The notes below the pieces were generated by a model. That model made no database searches. It saw only the letters and a program-made list of their open reading frames with translations, and was not told the DNA's origin. A stretch of 64,000 bases of DNA, taken from the NCBI RefSeq assembly GCF_026241105.1, contig NZ_JAPFFT010000008.1, positions 62,001 to 126,000 of the forward strand, given 5' to 3'. Position numbers and translations under genes: made by a program. Of this stretch, positions 53,997 to 62,219 are shown one piece after another; position 1 is the stretch's first letter; every line of letters begins with the position of its first letter. The stretch comes from Arthrobacter rhizophilus. Lineage in GTDB: Bacteria > Actinomycetota > Actinomycetes > Actinomycetales > Micrococcaceae.

Positions 53997-55637
53997 CTAG
54001 GACTCTATCCGCTCGTCCGTGGAAACTCTGAATCCCCTGGCTGTCAAGGCAGCCCGCAGTTCTACCCGGTCATCGAGTGCAAGGTTGACACCCTTCACTT
54101 CCTGCCAGACCTCATGGCCGCGGCCGGCGATCAGGATGGTGTCCCTTTCTGTAGCCATTTCCACAGCCTGGCGAATGGCAACATCCCGGGGATACGCTTC
54201 CAGGATCTCGCAGTCAAGATGCTCCGACTCCCGGGCATCGCGGGCCCCGGCGATGACTTCCGAGCGGATGGTCGCCGCGTCTTCGTCGTGGGGGTCGTCG
54301 TCGCTGACAATGACGACGTCTGCGAGCCGGGCCGCTATTGCTCCCATGGTCGGCCGCTTGCCCTGGTCCCGTTGGCCTGTGGCACCAAAAACGACGATTA
54401 CCCGGGATCCGGGTTCCTGGGAGCGTACCGCCTTCAGGGCCCTCGCCAGCGCGTCCGGGTTGTGCGCGAAATCAACCACGGAAGCCGGGGCGTCCGAGAT
54501 CAACTGCATCCTGCCCGGCACGGAAACGGTAAAGGGATCGTAACTGTCCAGCGCCGCCTGCAATGCCCCCGGATCGACGCCGGAAGCCAGCACCATGACG
54601 GTCGCCAGGGCCGCGTTGGCGACGTTGAAGTCCCCCGGCAATCCTGTGTGGACGCGCAGCGCTGTTCCGTCACGGTGGCGCAGCTCGAAGTCGGTTCCAA
54701 GCCCTCTTTGCGTGGTGGAGACCACAGCCCAGTCAGCATCCGTGCCGGGTGCGGCGGACAGCGTGGCCACGGGAATTCCGGCCTCTTCTGCCAGCAACAT
54801 CCCCCACTGATCGTCCACGGTCACCACGCCCCGGCGTGCACGGGCGGTGGTGAAGAGTTCCGCTTTCGTCCGGAAGTACCCATCCATGCTTCCGTGAAGG
54901 TCCAGGTGGTCCTGGGTCAGATTAGTGAAGCCGGCGACGTCGAACATCACAGAGTCGACCCGGTGGAAGGACAGGGCATGGGAGGAGACCTCCATGGAAG
55001 CAGCATCCAGCCCGCGCTCACGCATGAGGGCCAGCAAGGCATGGACATCCGTCGACTCCGGCGTCGTCAGCAGGCTCGGAATGGCCTCGCCTCCCGCAAG
55101 GATTTCGATCGTCCCAATCAGGCCCGGGTTCAAGCCCAGCGCGCGGAGAAGCGAATTGATGAAGTAGGTGGTGGTGGTCTTGCCGTTTGTACCCGTGACA
55201 CCAAAAAGTGTCGGCGAAGCCGCGTCGTGGGGTTGGCTGCGATAAATCAGTGCAGCGAGAGGCCCGACGGCGGCGCGCGGGCTCCCGACGATCAACACAG
55301 GAACAGCGAGGTCGTCGCCGAGCGCCAACTGGCGGGCGCCGTCTTCGTCGCTCAAGACTGCTACGGCGCCAGCGGCCACAGCTTGGCGGACAAAGTCGGC
55401 TCCGTGGCGTGTGGCTCCGGGCAGGGCCAGGTAAAGGTCTCCAGGTTCCACGGTGCGCGAATTCAGGGACACACCAGTCACCGACGTACCGCCGGAGTCC
55501 GGAGGAAGCGCGATTCCCAGGGACGCGGCAATGGCCCCAAGAGGGACCGCGGTCACGACGGCGGGACGGAAGCCTGGTTTGTCCGTAGCCGGCGGGTTCC
55601 CTGCAGGGATCGATACGGCGTCATTCTGCTCTGACAA
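53997..55637 (-). CDS. murE: UDP-MurNAc-dipeptide ligase MurE
   Basis: This protein of about 546 residues adds the third amino acid of the stem peptide. The ATP loop is [10 protein letters not shown], with the H-A-L-S-F-H-R-V-D and D-F-A-H-N-P-D regions. The substrate-selecting loop reads D-D-P-H-D-E-D rather than the D-N-P-R motif of DAP-adding enzymes, which fits L-Lys peptidoglycan as in Arthrobacter. TTG 55637 is chosen because GGAG lies 6-9 nt upstream. Longer in-frame starts up to 55739 lack a ribosome binding site, so the N-terminus is uncertain. Confidence 0.9.
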   Translation of the reverse strand: MSEQNDAVSIPAGNPPATDKPGFRPAVVTAVPLGAIAASLGIALPPDSGGTSVTGVSLNSRTVEPGDLYLALPGATRHGADFVRQAVAAGAVAVLSDEDGARQLALGDDLAVPVLIVGSPRAAVGPLAALIYRSQPHDAASPTLFGVTGTNGKTTTTYFINSLLRALGLNPGLIGTIEILAGGEAIPSLLTTPESTDVHALLALMRERGLDAASMEVSSHALSFHRVDSVMFDVAGFTNLTQDHLDLHGSMDGYFRTKAELFTTARARRGVVTVDDQWGMLLAEEAGIPVATLSAAPGTDADWAVVSTTQRGLGTDFELRHRDGTALRVHTGLPGDFNVANAALATVMVLASGVDPGALQAALDSYDPFTVSVPGRMQLISDAPASVVDFAHNPDALARALKAVRSQEPGSRVIVVFGATGQRDQGKRPTMGAIAARLADVVIVSDDDPHDEDAATIRSEVIAGARDARESEHLDCEILEAYPRDVAIRQAVEMATERDTILIAGRGHEVWQEVKGVNLALDDRVELRAALTARGFRVSTDERIES

Positions 55638-55740
55638 GTGTGTCTCCGTTGGTACTCGTAAAACTGGCCGCGCGGGAACCGTGGGGCTCCCGGACTCGGC
55701 ATGGGTGGATCGTAATATGGCCGGACAGATGCCCAACAAG

Positions 55741-55769
55741 CTTACTTGGCGAAAATGACTTACTTGGCG
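55741..55769 (-). repeat. 11-bp direct repeat spanning the pbpB stop codon
   Basis: CTTACTTGGCG occurs at 55741-55751 and 55759-55769 (18-bp period). The second copy holds the last codons and TAA of pbpB; the first lies just after the stop. It looks like a small tandem duplication. Confidence 0.6.
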
Positions 55770-57556
55770 TACTGCGGGAACCGCGCCGGAGTCCCGGTGG
55801 ACGGGGGGACGTTGTAGGTGCGCAGAACCTGGCCCATGACCGAGCGGAAAATCGGTCCCTGGGTGATGCCGTAGATGTTCCCTTTAGGGCGCTGGACAAC
55901 TACCTCGACGATGAACCGTGGATTTTCCATGGGCGCCATTCCAATGATGGAAGCGGTGAACCCATCGAAGCCAGGCAGCCCATCTTCACGCGGTGCCTCG
56001 GAGGTTCCAGTCTTCGCACCCACCCGGTATCCGTCGATGCCGGCATCTTTGACCTCACCCATGGTGACGTTGCTCTCAAGGATGTCGCGGACCTGTTGGG
56101 CCGTCTCCTTGGAAACGACTTGTCTGGGATCCTTGGCAGGGGCTTTCGCCTCGACACCGTCTGCGCCGACGTAGCCGTCGATAAGTCGTGGCTGCAGCAT
56201 CACGCCGCCGTTGGCCACGCTTTGGTAGGCCCGGACCGTTTGGACGGTGGACTGGGAAACACCTTGGCCGAACAGCACGGTGTACTGCTGCCGGTCGTCC
56301 CATTGCTCAGGCTTCGCGAGGATACCGGTGGCTTCAGCGGGAAGACCGATGTCCGGAGCTTCGCCGATGCCGAAGCGCTTGAGGTAGTCGTATCGCTGTT
56401 GCTTAGTCAGGCGACTGCCGACCATCACGGTACCGGTGTTCATCGAATAGCCGAGAATGCCGGCAAGGGTCCTCTGTTCGGTACCGTGCAGGAAAGCATC
56501 GGTAAACGTCTGACCGTCAATCGTTACAGCCGGCGGAATGGTGAACGTGTCCAGCGGGCTGGACTTTCCTTCATTGATCGCGGCCGATGCTGTGACCATT
56601 TTCTCTACCGAACCAGGCTCGTAGGCGGCCGTTACGGACCGCACGCCGCGGTCCGCGGCCGCAACCTTACCGGGGTCATTGGGATCCGGGGCATTGGTGT
56701 CCGCCATCGCGATGATGTTCCCGGTCTTGATGTCCTCGACGACGATCGATCCCCATTGGGCGTTGAGCTGGTTGACCTGCGTCTGAATGGCCTGCTGCGC
56801 AAAGTACTGGATATCCGTGTTCAAGGTCAGCTTGACGTCTTTGCCATTCACGGCCGGGGTCAGCAGATCGGTTGCCACGGGAATGCGAAGACCGTCTGCA
56901 CCGATCTCAAATACCCTCTTTCCGTCTTTCCCACGGAGGAGCTCGTCTTGAGTCTGTTCAAGGCCTGCCTGGCCCGTGGTGCCGTCCTTGAGGAATCCGA
57001 TGACGCCCCCGGCAACGCTCCCATTGGGGTAGACGCGTTTGCTGATGCCTTCCGATCCAACACCCGGGATATGCAGTTGGGAGATCTGGTCTTCAACTTC
57101 AGGCTTCACTTCCTTGGCCACGATGTTGTATTTCTTCTCCCCGCTCACAGCTTGCGTGACCTGGTTGACATCCATCCCCAAGGCGCTGGCGAGCTCCGCA
57201 ATGCCCTGGGTCCTGGAAATCTTGTCGATGCCTTGGGTCTGGGGGTTGTAGCGCGAAAACTCAGTGGCGGCGGTGTTGACCGTTTGGTCAACCACGATGT
57301 TGTAGCGGATCACGCTGCTGGCGAGCACCGTGCCGTTGGCGTCAAGAATCTTGCCGCGTTCGGCGGGCAGAATCGTGGATTTCAGCCGGTTGTTATAGGC
57401 GGCCTCGGCCATGCCGCCGACGTCCAGTCCCTGGACGAGGAACAACTTGCCCCCGACCACCAGGAGCAGCGTCAGCATGATTCCGAGGCCGATACGAAGG
57501 CGCTTCTTCGCCACCGGCGTTCTCTTGTTCTTCGATTTGCCGGTTTTCTGCACCAC
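55760..57556 (-). CDS. pbpB: Septal penicillin-binding protein (class B transpeptidase)
   Basis: This 598-residue protein is the FtsI/PBP2B-type septal transpeptidase. It has a basic cytosolic N-terminus, one membrane helix (about 22-43), a PBP dimerisation domain, and the transpeptidase domain. The catalytic motifs are S-V-E-K in Y-E-P-G-S-V-E-K-M, S-M-N and K-T-G-T. It works with FtsW. Two consecutive GTG codons could start it; AAGGAA lies 5-8 nt upstream. The gap to murE is 122 bp and holds a short direct repeat. Confidence 0.95.
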   Translation of the reverse strand: MVQKTGKSKNKRTPVAKKRLRIGLGIMLTLLLVVGGKLFLVQGLDVGGMAEAAYNNRLKSTILPAERGKILDANGTVLASSVIRYNIVVDQTVNTAATEFSRYNPQTQGIDKISRTQGIAELASALGMDVNQVTQAVSGEKKYNIVAKEVKPEVEDQISQLHIPGVGSEGISKRVYPNGSVAGGVIGFLKDGTTGQAGLEQTQDELLRGKDGKRVFEIGADGLRIPVATDLLTPAVNGKDVKLTLNTDIQYFAQQAIQTQVNQLNAQWGSIVVEDIKTGNIIAMADTNAPDPNDPGKVAAADRGVRSVTAAYEPGSVEKMVTASAAINEGKSSPLDTFTIPPAVTIDGQTFTDAFLHGTEQRTLAGILGYSMNTGTVMVGSRLTKQQRYDYLKRFGIGEAPDIGLPAEATGILAKPEQWDDRQQYTVLFGQGVSQSTVQTVRAYQSVANGGVMLQPRLIDGYVGADGVEAKAPAKDPRQVVSKETAQQVRDILESNVTMGEVKDAGIDGYRVGAKTGTSEAPREDGLPGFDGFTASIIGMAPMENPRFIVEVVVQRPKGNIYGITQGPIFRSVMGQVLRTYNVPPSTGTPARFPQYAK

Positions 57557-57611
57557 GTCGATTCCTTGCTGCTTGCCTTGCTGTTTACCCTGAAATCAGG
57601 TCGGCTGGAGG

Positions 57612-58274
57612 CTATTGCCCGGGCACCTTCTGTTGTGGAGCGGGGACCGAACCACCGTGAAGATCCACAACCGGCGGCTGGGGTGCCACAGGAGCCGCGG
57701 GCGCCTCCGGCTTGGCCGGTGTGGAGTCGGCAGTTCCTGCTGGCTTGCGGTTTTCCAACGGATCCTTGGCGGTTGCAGGAGGTACGACACTGAGCTGACC
57801 TGCAACCGCAGGAGCAGCTATGACAGCACCGGGATTCTGTCCCTTGACTGCCGGCGTCGCTTTACCTGTGACCGTCAGGCTGTCCAGATCGATCTGGCCC
57901 GTGGCAGTGGAAGCTACCATTCCCAATTCTGCGGCCTTGGCCGCCAGATTTTGCGGAGCTTGGAAGTTCTGGACCTGCTGTGTCAAATCCTGGTTCTGCT
58001 TGTTCAGGGAAGCAGCATCGTTCCTGAGCTTCACGAGATCATACTGGGCTGTGGAAACAGAGATGTTTAGCACCAGGACCGTCAACAGTGCCGCGGCGAG
58101 GACGCCGAAGCAAAAGACGACGAACGGAGTACGTCGTCTTCCGGGCACACTCTGCACGAGCGAGAGCGGGGTCCGCGCCTTGCGGGGGGCGTCGCGCTCC
58201 GGTCCACGGACGGGCAGGGCACGCGCTGTGTTGCCCACCGTAGTCGGCAGGATCTTCGCGGCGGCGGTGCTCAT
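57612..58274 (-). CDS. ftsL: FtsL-like septum formation protein
   Basis: This 220-residue bitopic protein lies between rsmH and pbpB, the conserved place of ftsL. It has a basic cytosolic N-terminus, one membrane helix (about 50-72), and a short coiled coil (about 75-112) with [12 protein letters not shown]. It then carries an unusually long Pro/Ala/Val-rich tail (about 135-220), about twice the length of typical FtsL. The ATG overlaps the rsmH stop by 4 bp. Sequence conservation of FtsL is low, so the name rests mainly on position and topology. Confidence 0.8.
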   Translation of the reverse strand: MSTAAAKILPTTVGNTARALPVRGPERDAPRKARTPLSLVQSVPGRRRTPFVVFCFGVLAAALLTVLVLNISVSTAQYDLVKLRNDAASLNKQNQDLTQQVQNFQAPQNLAAKAAELGMVASTATGQIDLDSLTVTGKATPAVKGQNPGAVIAAPAVAGQLSVVPPATAKDPLENRKPAGTADSTPAKPEAPAAPVAPQPPVVDLHGGSVPAPQQKVPGQ

Positions 58275-59269
58275 GCTGTTCTCCTCGCTTTGATGCGTTC
58301 CACTGCCCGCAGCCGGGCGGATGCCGCACGCGGGTTTTCGGCGATTTCTTCGGGCGTCGGCACTTCCGTGCCTTTGGTCAAGGTCTTGAATTCCGGTTTG
58401 TGTTCCTCGAGCTCCACCGGGAAACCGAGCGGAGCTGATGACTTGGACCGTGACTGGAACGCTGACTTGACGATCTTGTCTTCGAGCGAGTGATAAGACA
58501 TCACCACCACGCGTCCCCCCATTGCTGAGGCCGAGAGAGCAGCAGGTACCGCCCTTTCCAAGACGTCGAGCTCCTCGTTGACTTCAATCCGCAAAGCCTG
58601 GAACGTCCGCTTTGCCGGATGTCCTCCGGATTTTGCCGCCGATGCAGGAACCACGCCGCGAATCTGCTCTACCAGTTCTCCCGTGGTGGCAAATGGTTTG
58701 TTGGCCCTCGCCGCGACGATGCGATTGGCGATCCTGCCGGCGAACTTCTCCTCGCCCCATTTGCGGATGATCCGAACCAAGTCCTCTTCGGAATAGTTGT
58801 TGACAACGTCAGCGGCCGTCTGGCCGCGGCTCGTGTCCATGCGCATGTCCAGTGGTGCGTCGTAGGAGTAGGCAAAGCCACGCTCCCGCTCGTCCAGCTG
58901 AAGGGAAGACACTCCGAGGTCCATGAGGATGCCGTGCACCTCGGGGATGCCAAGATCCGCAAGGACGTCTTCAATCTCGTCATAGACGGCATGTACAAGA
59001 TCAGTGCGGGCCTCGAACGGCTCCAGTCGCGCTCCTGCCAGAGTGAGGGCCTCTTCGTCCCGGTCTATTCCAACAAGGTGGAGATCGGGGAAACGTTGAA
59101 GCATCGCTTCGGAGTGGCCGCCCATTCCCAACGTTGCGTCGATGGCCACGGGCGTCTCTCCACGGCTGCGGGCCGCTTCAAAACCGGGGGCCAACAAATT
59201 GATGCACCGGTCCTTCAGGACCGGCACATGGCGCTCCGAGGTTGGTTTTGGCGCGTCTTGCTCCTCCAT
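58271..59269 (-). CDS. rsmH: 16S rRNA (cytosine-1402-N4)-methyltransferase
   Basis: This 332-residue SAM-dependent enzyme (MraW) methylates C1402 of 16S rRNA. Motifs are the SAM loop [23 protein letters not shown] and the C-terminal S-Y-H-S-L-E-D. The ATG has TGAGGAGG about 6 nt upstream. It lies 183 bp after mraZ; that gap holds two hairpins. Confidence 0.96.
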   Translation of the reverse strand: MEEQDAPKPTSERHVPVLKDRCINLLAPGFEAARSRGETPVAIDATLGMGGHSEAMLQRFPDLHLVGIDRDEEALTLAGARLEPFEARTDLVHAVYDEIEDVLADLGIPEVHGILMDLGVSSLQLDERERGFAYSYDAPLDMRMDTSRGQTAADVVNNYSEEDLVRIIRKWGEEKFAGRIANRIVAARANKPFATTGELVEQIRGVVPASAAKSGGHPAKRTFQALRIEVNEELDVLERAVPAALSASAMGGRVVVMSYHSLEDKIVKSAFQSRSKSSAPLGFPVELEEHKPEFKTLTKGTEVPTPEEIAENPRAASARLRAVERIKARRTA

Positions 59270-59362
59270 GCGGCCTCCTCAGTGCTGAATTGTTCGGTGC
59301 ATCTGCCGGTCAGTTGGTTGCTTCTTGGGTCGGATCCCCATCCGCGCCTATCGCAGTGTCCG

Positions 59363-59444
59363 CCTGGCTCCGGGGAAGGTGAGCCAGGAAAACAACGTGA
59401 TGGGCGGCTGGAGATCCCATCCAAGAAGCCTTGCTGCTTCTTGG
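59363..59444 (-). repeat. Two hairpins in the mraZ-rsmH gap
   Basis: CCAAGAAGC-N6-GCTTCTTGG (59421-59444) and CCTGGCTC-N10-GAGCCAGG (59363-59388) are perfect dyads in the 183 bp between mraZ and rsmH. A further copy of GCTTCTTGG occurs near 59320. No U-tract follows either stem, so partial termination or RNA processing is possible. Confidence 0.45.
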
Positions 59445-59452
59445 CCCGGCTT

Positions 59453-59884
59453 CTAAAAGAACCCGGGGAGCTTGTCGTCGTCGGTCTCCGAGAAGGCGGC
59501 TTCCTTCTCGGCCAGGTACTCATCCCAAGCTTGGGCATCCCAGATCTCCGCCCGGGTTCCGGCGCCGATGACCGCCAGTTCCCGATCGAGACCCGCGTAG
59601 GTCCGGAGCGCCTGCGGAATTGTCACGCGCCCCTGCTTGTCGGGTACCTCGTCAGAGGCTCCGGACAGGAAAACCCGGATGTAGTCACGTGACTGCTTGG
59701 AGGAGATGGGGGCCTCCCGCATGGATTCGTGAATACGTTCGAATTCCCGCTGGCTGAAGACGTAGATGCAACGCTCCTGGCCTCTTGTGAGCACCAAGCC
59801 GTCAGCAAGTTCCTCGCGGAACTTGGCGGGGAGGAAGATCCGGCCCTTTTCGTCCAGACGCGGCGAATGCGTGCCAAGAAACAC
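59453..59884 (-). CDS. mraZ: Transcriptional regulator MraZ
   Basis: This 143-residue protein has two SpoVT/AbrB-like halves: [14 protein letters not shown] near the N-terminus and D-K-Q-G-R-V-T-I-P in the second half. MraZ binds repeated DNA sites in its own promoter and regulates the dcw cluster. A matching repeat array is present upstream (59951-59976). GTG start; the upstream GGGGCGGTGGG is a weak ribosome binding site. Confidence 0.95.
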   Translation of the reverse strand: MFLGTHSPRLDEKGRIFLPAKFREELADGLVLTRGQERCIYVFSQREFERIHESMREAPISSKQSRDYIRVFLSGASDEVPDKQGRVTIPQALRTYAGLDRELAVIGAGTRAEIWDAQAWDEYLAEKEAAFSETDDDKLPGFF

Positions 59885-59950
59885 TGGCCCACCGCCCCAT
59901 CTGTCAAAGGTGCCCGTACCTGCCCAACGCCGCCACTACCCTCTTACTTG

Positions 59951-59982
59951 CTCCACTTTACTCCACAAGCCCCCACAGTCAA
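59951..59982 (-). promoter_or_regulatory. mraZ (dcw) promoter with MraZ-box-like repeats
   Basis: Minus-strand TTGACT (59982-59977), 16 bp, TAAAGT (59960-59955). Three GTGGR hexamers (GTGGGG, GTGGAG, GTGGAG at 59976-59971, 59966-59961 and 59956-59951) repeat every 10 bp across the spacer and -10. This resembles the TGGGN direct repeats with 5-nt gaps bound by MraZ in E. coli, so autorepression is likely. Confidence 0.65.
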
Positions 59983-60154
59983 CGCAATCCGGCGTGTTTC
60001 TGCCCCACTTTCGAAATGAGGGCGCCTGAAAACACGGCGATTTCGTGCGTGGTGGAAAGTGGAGCGGATTCTGCGGCGGCCTTCCCGGGAGGGCGCGACG
60101 GCGGAGCAACGCCGTGCTCACACCCTCCTGGGACACTGCGAACCGGGCATTAAA

Positions 60155-60187
60155 TGCGAAAAGACCCGAAATTCGGGTCTTTTCGCA
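60155..60187. terminator. Terminator between the DUF3040 gene and the dcw promoter
   Basis: Perfect 16-bp arms (60155-60170 and 60172-60187) flank a single base and contain AAAAGACCC/GGGTCTTTT, giving U-tracts in both directions. It lies about 80 bp after the DUF3040 gene stop on the minus strand and insulates mraZ. Confidence 0.8.
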
Positions 60188-60265
60188 ATCACGCCAGCGC
60201 CTGGTGGTGCAATGTGGAGGGCCTCGGCTTCCTGCGGAAGACGAGCGCTATTTGAGGGCTCTCAA

Positions 60266-60628
60266 CTACTCTTCGCCGCGGCGACGCTCGTCCCAACGCT
60301 CCTCAAGATTGCTCATGAATGAGTTCCTGGCCTTACCGGGTTTGGAATTCTTCGTCTTGCCGCCGATAGCCCTTCGCAGGGTCGCGAAGTAAACGCCGGC
60401 GCCCATGACGATGAAGCCCAGCACACCAACGAAGATGTTCTGCAACGACACACCTACCAACAGCAAGAGGATCCCGGCGATAGTGCCTAGAACGCCAATA
60501 ACGATGTGCCTGGTTGACCATGAACGAATGGGGTCAGAGCCCATTGAATTGGCAAACTTCGGATCGTCCTCATGCAGTTGCTTCTCGAGTTGCTCGAGGA
60601 GCTTCTGTTCGTGCTCCGAGAGGGGCAT
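60266..60628 (-). CDS. DUF3040 domain-containing membrane protein
   Basis: This 120-residue protein begins with the typical DUF3040 sequence M-P-L-S-E-H-E-Q-K-L-L-E-Q-L-E-K-Q-L, an amphipathic helix. D-D-P-K-F-A and two membrane helices (about 42-60 and 65-84) follow, and the C-terminal tail is basic and acidic. The ATG at 60628 is chosen because AAGGAGGT, a near-perfect ribosome binding site, lies just upstream. The family is often found beside mraZ and dinB in actinobacteria; function unknown. Confidence 0.9.
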   Translation of the reverse strand: MPLSEHEQKLLEQLEKQLHEDDPKFANSMGSDPIRSWSTRHIVIGVLGTIAGILLLLVGVSLQNIFVGVLGFIVMGAGVYFATLRRAIGGKTKNSKPGKARNSFMSNLEERWDERRRGEE

Positions 60629-60864
60629 CGCGACCTCCTTTAGTCGGCCAGCGTCTGGATACGCCGCGGCCGTTGCCTCTGTTCCTTTTGAACGGACGAA
60701 TCCAAAAAAGGGTTCCCGAAGACCGGGTCTTGTGAACACGGTCTCACGGAACAGACATAACGGAGCAATTCATCCAGACGGTCTAAATCTGTGTATCTCT
60801 AGGATAGTTTGTTGGCCGCTGTTCTGAAAGACACGCCGGAGGCACACAAAGACCTCTTCGACAG

Positions 60865-62121
60865 CTACGGAGATCCCGGCTCATTGGGCTCTGTCTGCGG
60901 TTCCAGAAGCCTCGCCGGAAGGACGGTTTTGCTGCCGAATCGCTCGCTGACGCGGTCCAGCGCCTGCTCAGCCGCCCGCCAGTTGTCATCCCTGCGATCC
61001 AGGCTCAACTGCAGCGAGGCGTGTTCGGCCGGTTCGAGCTGCTCGGCCCGTACACCCACAAGGCGCACGCTCATGGGTCTGTCCCCCAAGGACCCCAGCA
61101 ACTGGCTCGCCACTTGATAGATCAGCTGGGCGCTGTCCACCGGTGTGTGCATCGTCTTGCTGCGGCTGATTGTCGAAAAATCGGCATAGCGCAGCTTCAG
61201 CGCGATTGTCCGGGCCAGCATCCCGGCAGTCCGCAGCCGTGAAGCGGTGCGGTGGGAGAGCCTGAGCAACTCGCGGTGCAGCAGTGCATCGTCCGGGGTA
61301 TCAACCGCGAACGTTTCTTCGGAGCCAATGCTCTTTTCCAAGCGTGTGGGCGTAACCGGCCGCGGATCCAGACCCATGGACAATCGATGGACGTGCTCTC
61401 CCGAAGCTCCGAGGACCCTTTTCAAGGAAGAAAGCGGTGTTGCCGCAACATCGGCCACGGTGCGGATCCCCAGCCTGGCAAGGTCATCGGCAGTTTTGGC
61501 CCCGACTCCCCACAAGGCGTTTACAGGAAGACTATGCAGATACGCGACGGTCTGGTCCGCCTCAACGAGTAGCAGGCCGTCGGGCTTGCAGCGCGTGGAA
61601 GCAATTTTGGCAACGAACTTGTTGGCGGCAATCCCGACGGACGCCGTAATTCCTAGCTCTGAGGCGACACGGCGCCGGATCAGATGTCCGATCTGAAGTG
61701 GCGGACCCAATCTCCTGATCGCCCCGCCAACGTCCAGGAAAGCTTCGTCGACGCTCAGGGGCTCCACGAGGTCAGTAATTGATTCAAAGATTCCCATCAA
61801 CTGCCGGGAGACCTCGTAGTAGAGGCTGTGGCGTGGTTCGATGATGACCGCTTTGGGGCACATCCGCATGGCGTTGGCCATGGGCATGGCGGACCTTACG
61901 CCCAGGGCACGCGCTTCGTAGGAGGCCGACAGCACAACGGAGCGATCCACCGGGAAGCCCACAATGACAGGTCTTCCGCGGAGTTCAGGACGGGTGCGCA
62001 ATTCAACCGTGACAAAGAAGGCATCCATGTCCACGTGGAGGATGCTGGTGCGCCTCAGCTCCCGCAGCGCAGCGGGATCCGGGGTGAGTCCTTGCCCGGG
62101 GTCCTCTGCATGTGGTTTCAC
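60865..62121 (-). CDS. dinB: DNA polymerase IV (Y family)
   Basis: This 418-residue translesion polymerase has the Y-family palm motifs H-V-D-M-D-A-F-F-V (first Asp) and L-S-V-D-E-A-F-L-D-V (catalytic Asp-Glu), a helix-hairpin-helix thumb, and a C-terminal little-finger domain. The N-terminus carries about 25 extra residues before the first motif. No C-terminal beta-clamp peptide is obvious by eye. The GTG start at 62121 has TAGGAT exactly 6 nt upstream and no ribosome binding site, indicating a leaderless transcript. No SOS-box search was made. Confidence 0.94.
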   Translation of the reverse strand: MKPHAEDPGQGLTPDPAALRELRRTSILHVDMDAFFVTVELRTRPELRGRPVIVGFPVDRSVVLSASYEARALGVRSAMPMANAMRMCPKAVIIEPRHSLYYEVSRQLMGIFESITDLVEPLSVDEAFLDVGGAIRRLGPPLQIGHLIRRRVASELGITASVGIAANKFVAKIASTRCKPDGLLLVEADQTVAYLHSLPVNALWGVGAKTADDLARLGIRTVADVAATPLSSLKRVLGASGEHVHRLSMGLDPRPVTPTRLEKSIGSEETFAVDTPDDALLHRELLRLSHRTASRLRTAGMLARTIALKLRYADFSTISRSKTMHTPVDSAQLIYQVASQLLGSLGDRPMSVRLVGVRAEQLEPAEHASLQLSLDRRDDNWRAAEQALDRVSERFGSKTVLPARLLEPQTEPNEPGSP

Positions 62122-62127
62122 AAGGAA

Positions 62128-62133
62128 ATCCTA
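62128..62133 (-). promoter_or_regulatory. -10 element for leaderless dinB transcript
   Basis: Minus-strand TAGGAT, TTCCTT, then GTG at 62121. Confidence 0.5.
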
Positions 62134-62148
62134 TGCCGCTGAACCCGT

Positions 62149-62196
62149 TAAACTGGAGGCAGCTTCCGGCACCCTAAGCTGGAAGCAGCATCCGGC
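62149..62196 (+). repeat. Tandem 22-bp repeat upstream of the lipoprotein gene
   Basis: Two copies (62149-62170 and 62175-62196) match at 19 of 22 positions and are spaced 26 bp apart. Each begins with a -10-like TAAACT or TAAGCT followed by CTGGA-GCAGC-TCCGGC. They may be duplicated promoter elements or tandem operator sites for the lipoprotein-prenyl synthase pair. Confidence 0.5.
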
Positions 62197-62219
62197 GTCG
62201 TCCCCAGGAGGAAATCCCT

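Larger units (their letters stand above)
59885..60265. other. 381-bp region between mraZ and the DUF3040 gene
   Basis: It holds the mraZ leader, the dcw promoter with GTGGR repeats (59951-59982), a further GTGGGG at 60003-60008, and a 33-bp terminator-type inverted repeat (60155-60187). Short Arg-rich open frames on either strand have no ribosome binding site and are not called. Confidence 0.6.

Noticed and set aside
53553..57793. Two plus-strand frames of about 700 codons opposite murF-murE and pbpB
   Set aside because: Both run across several minus-strand gene boundaries and have shadow composition.
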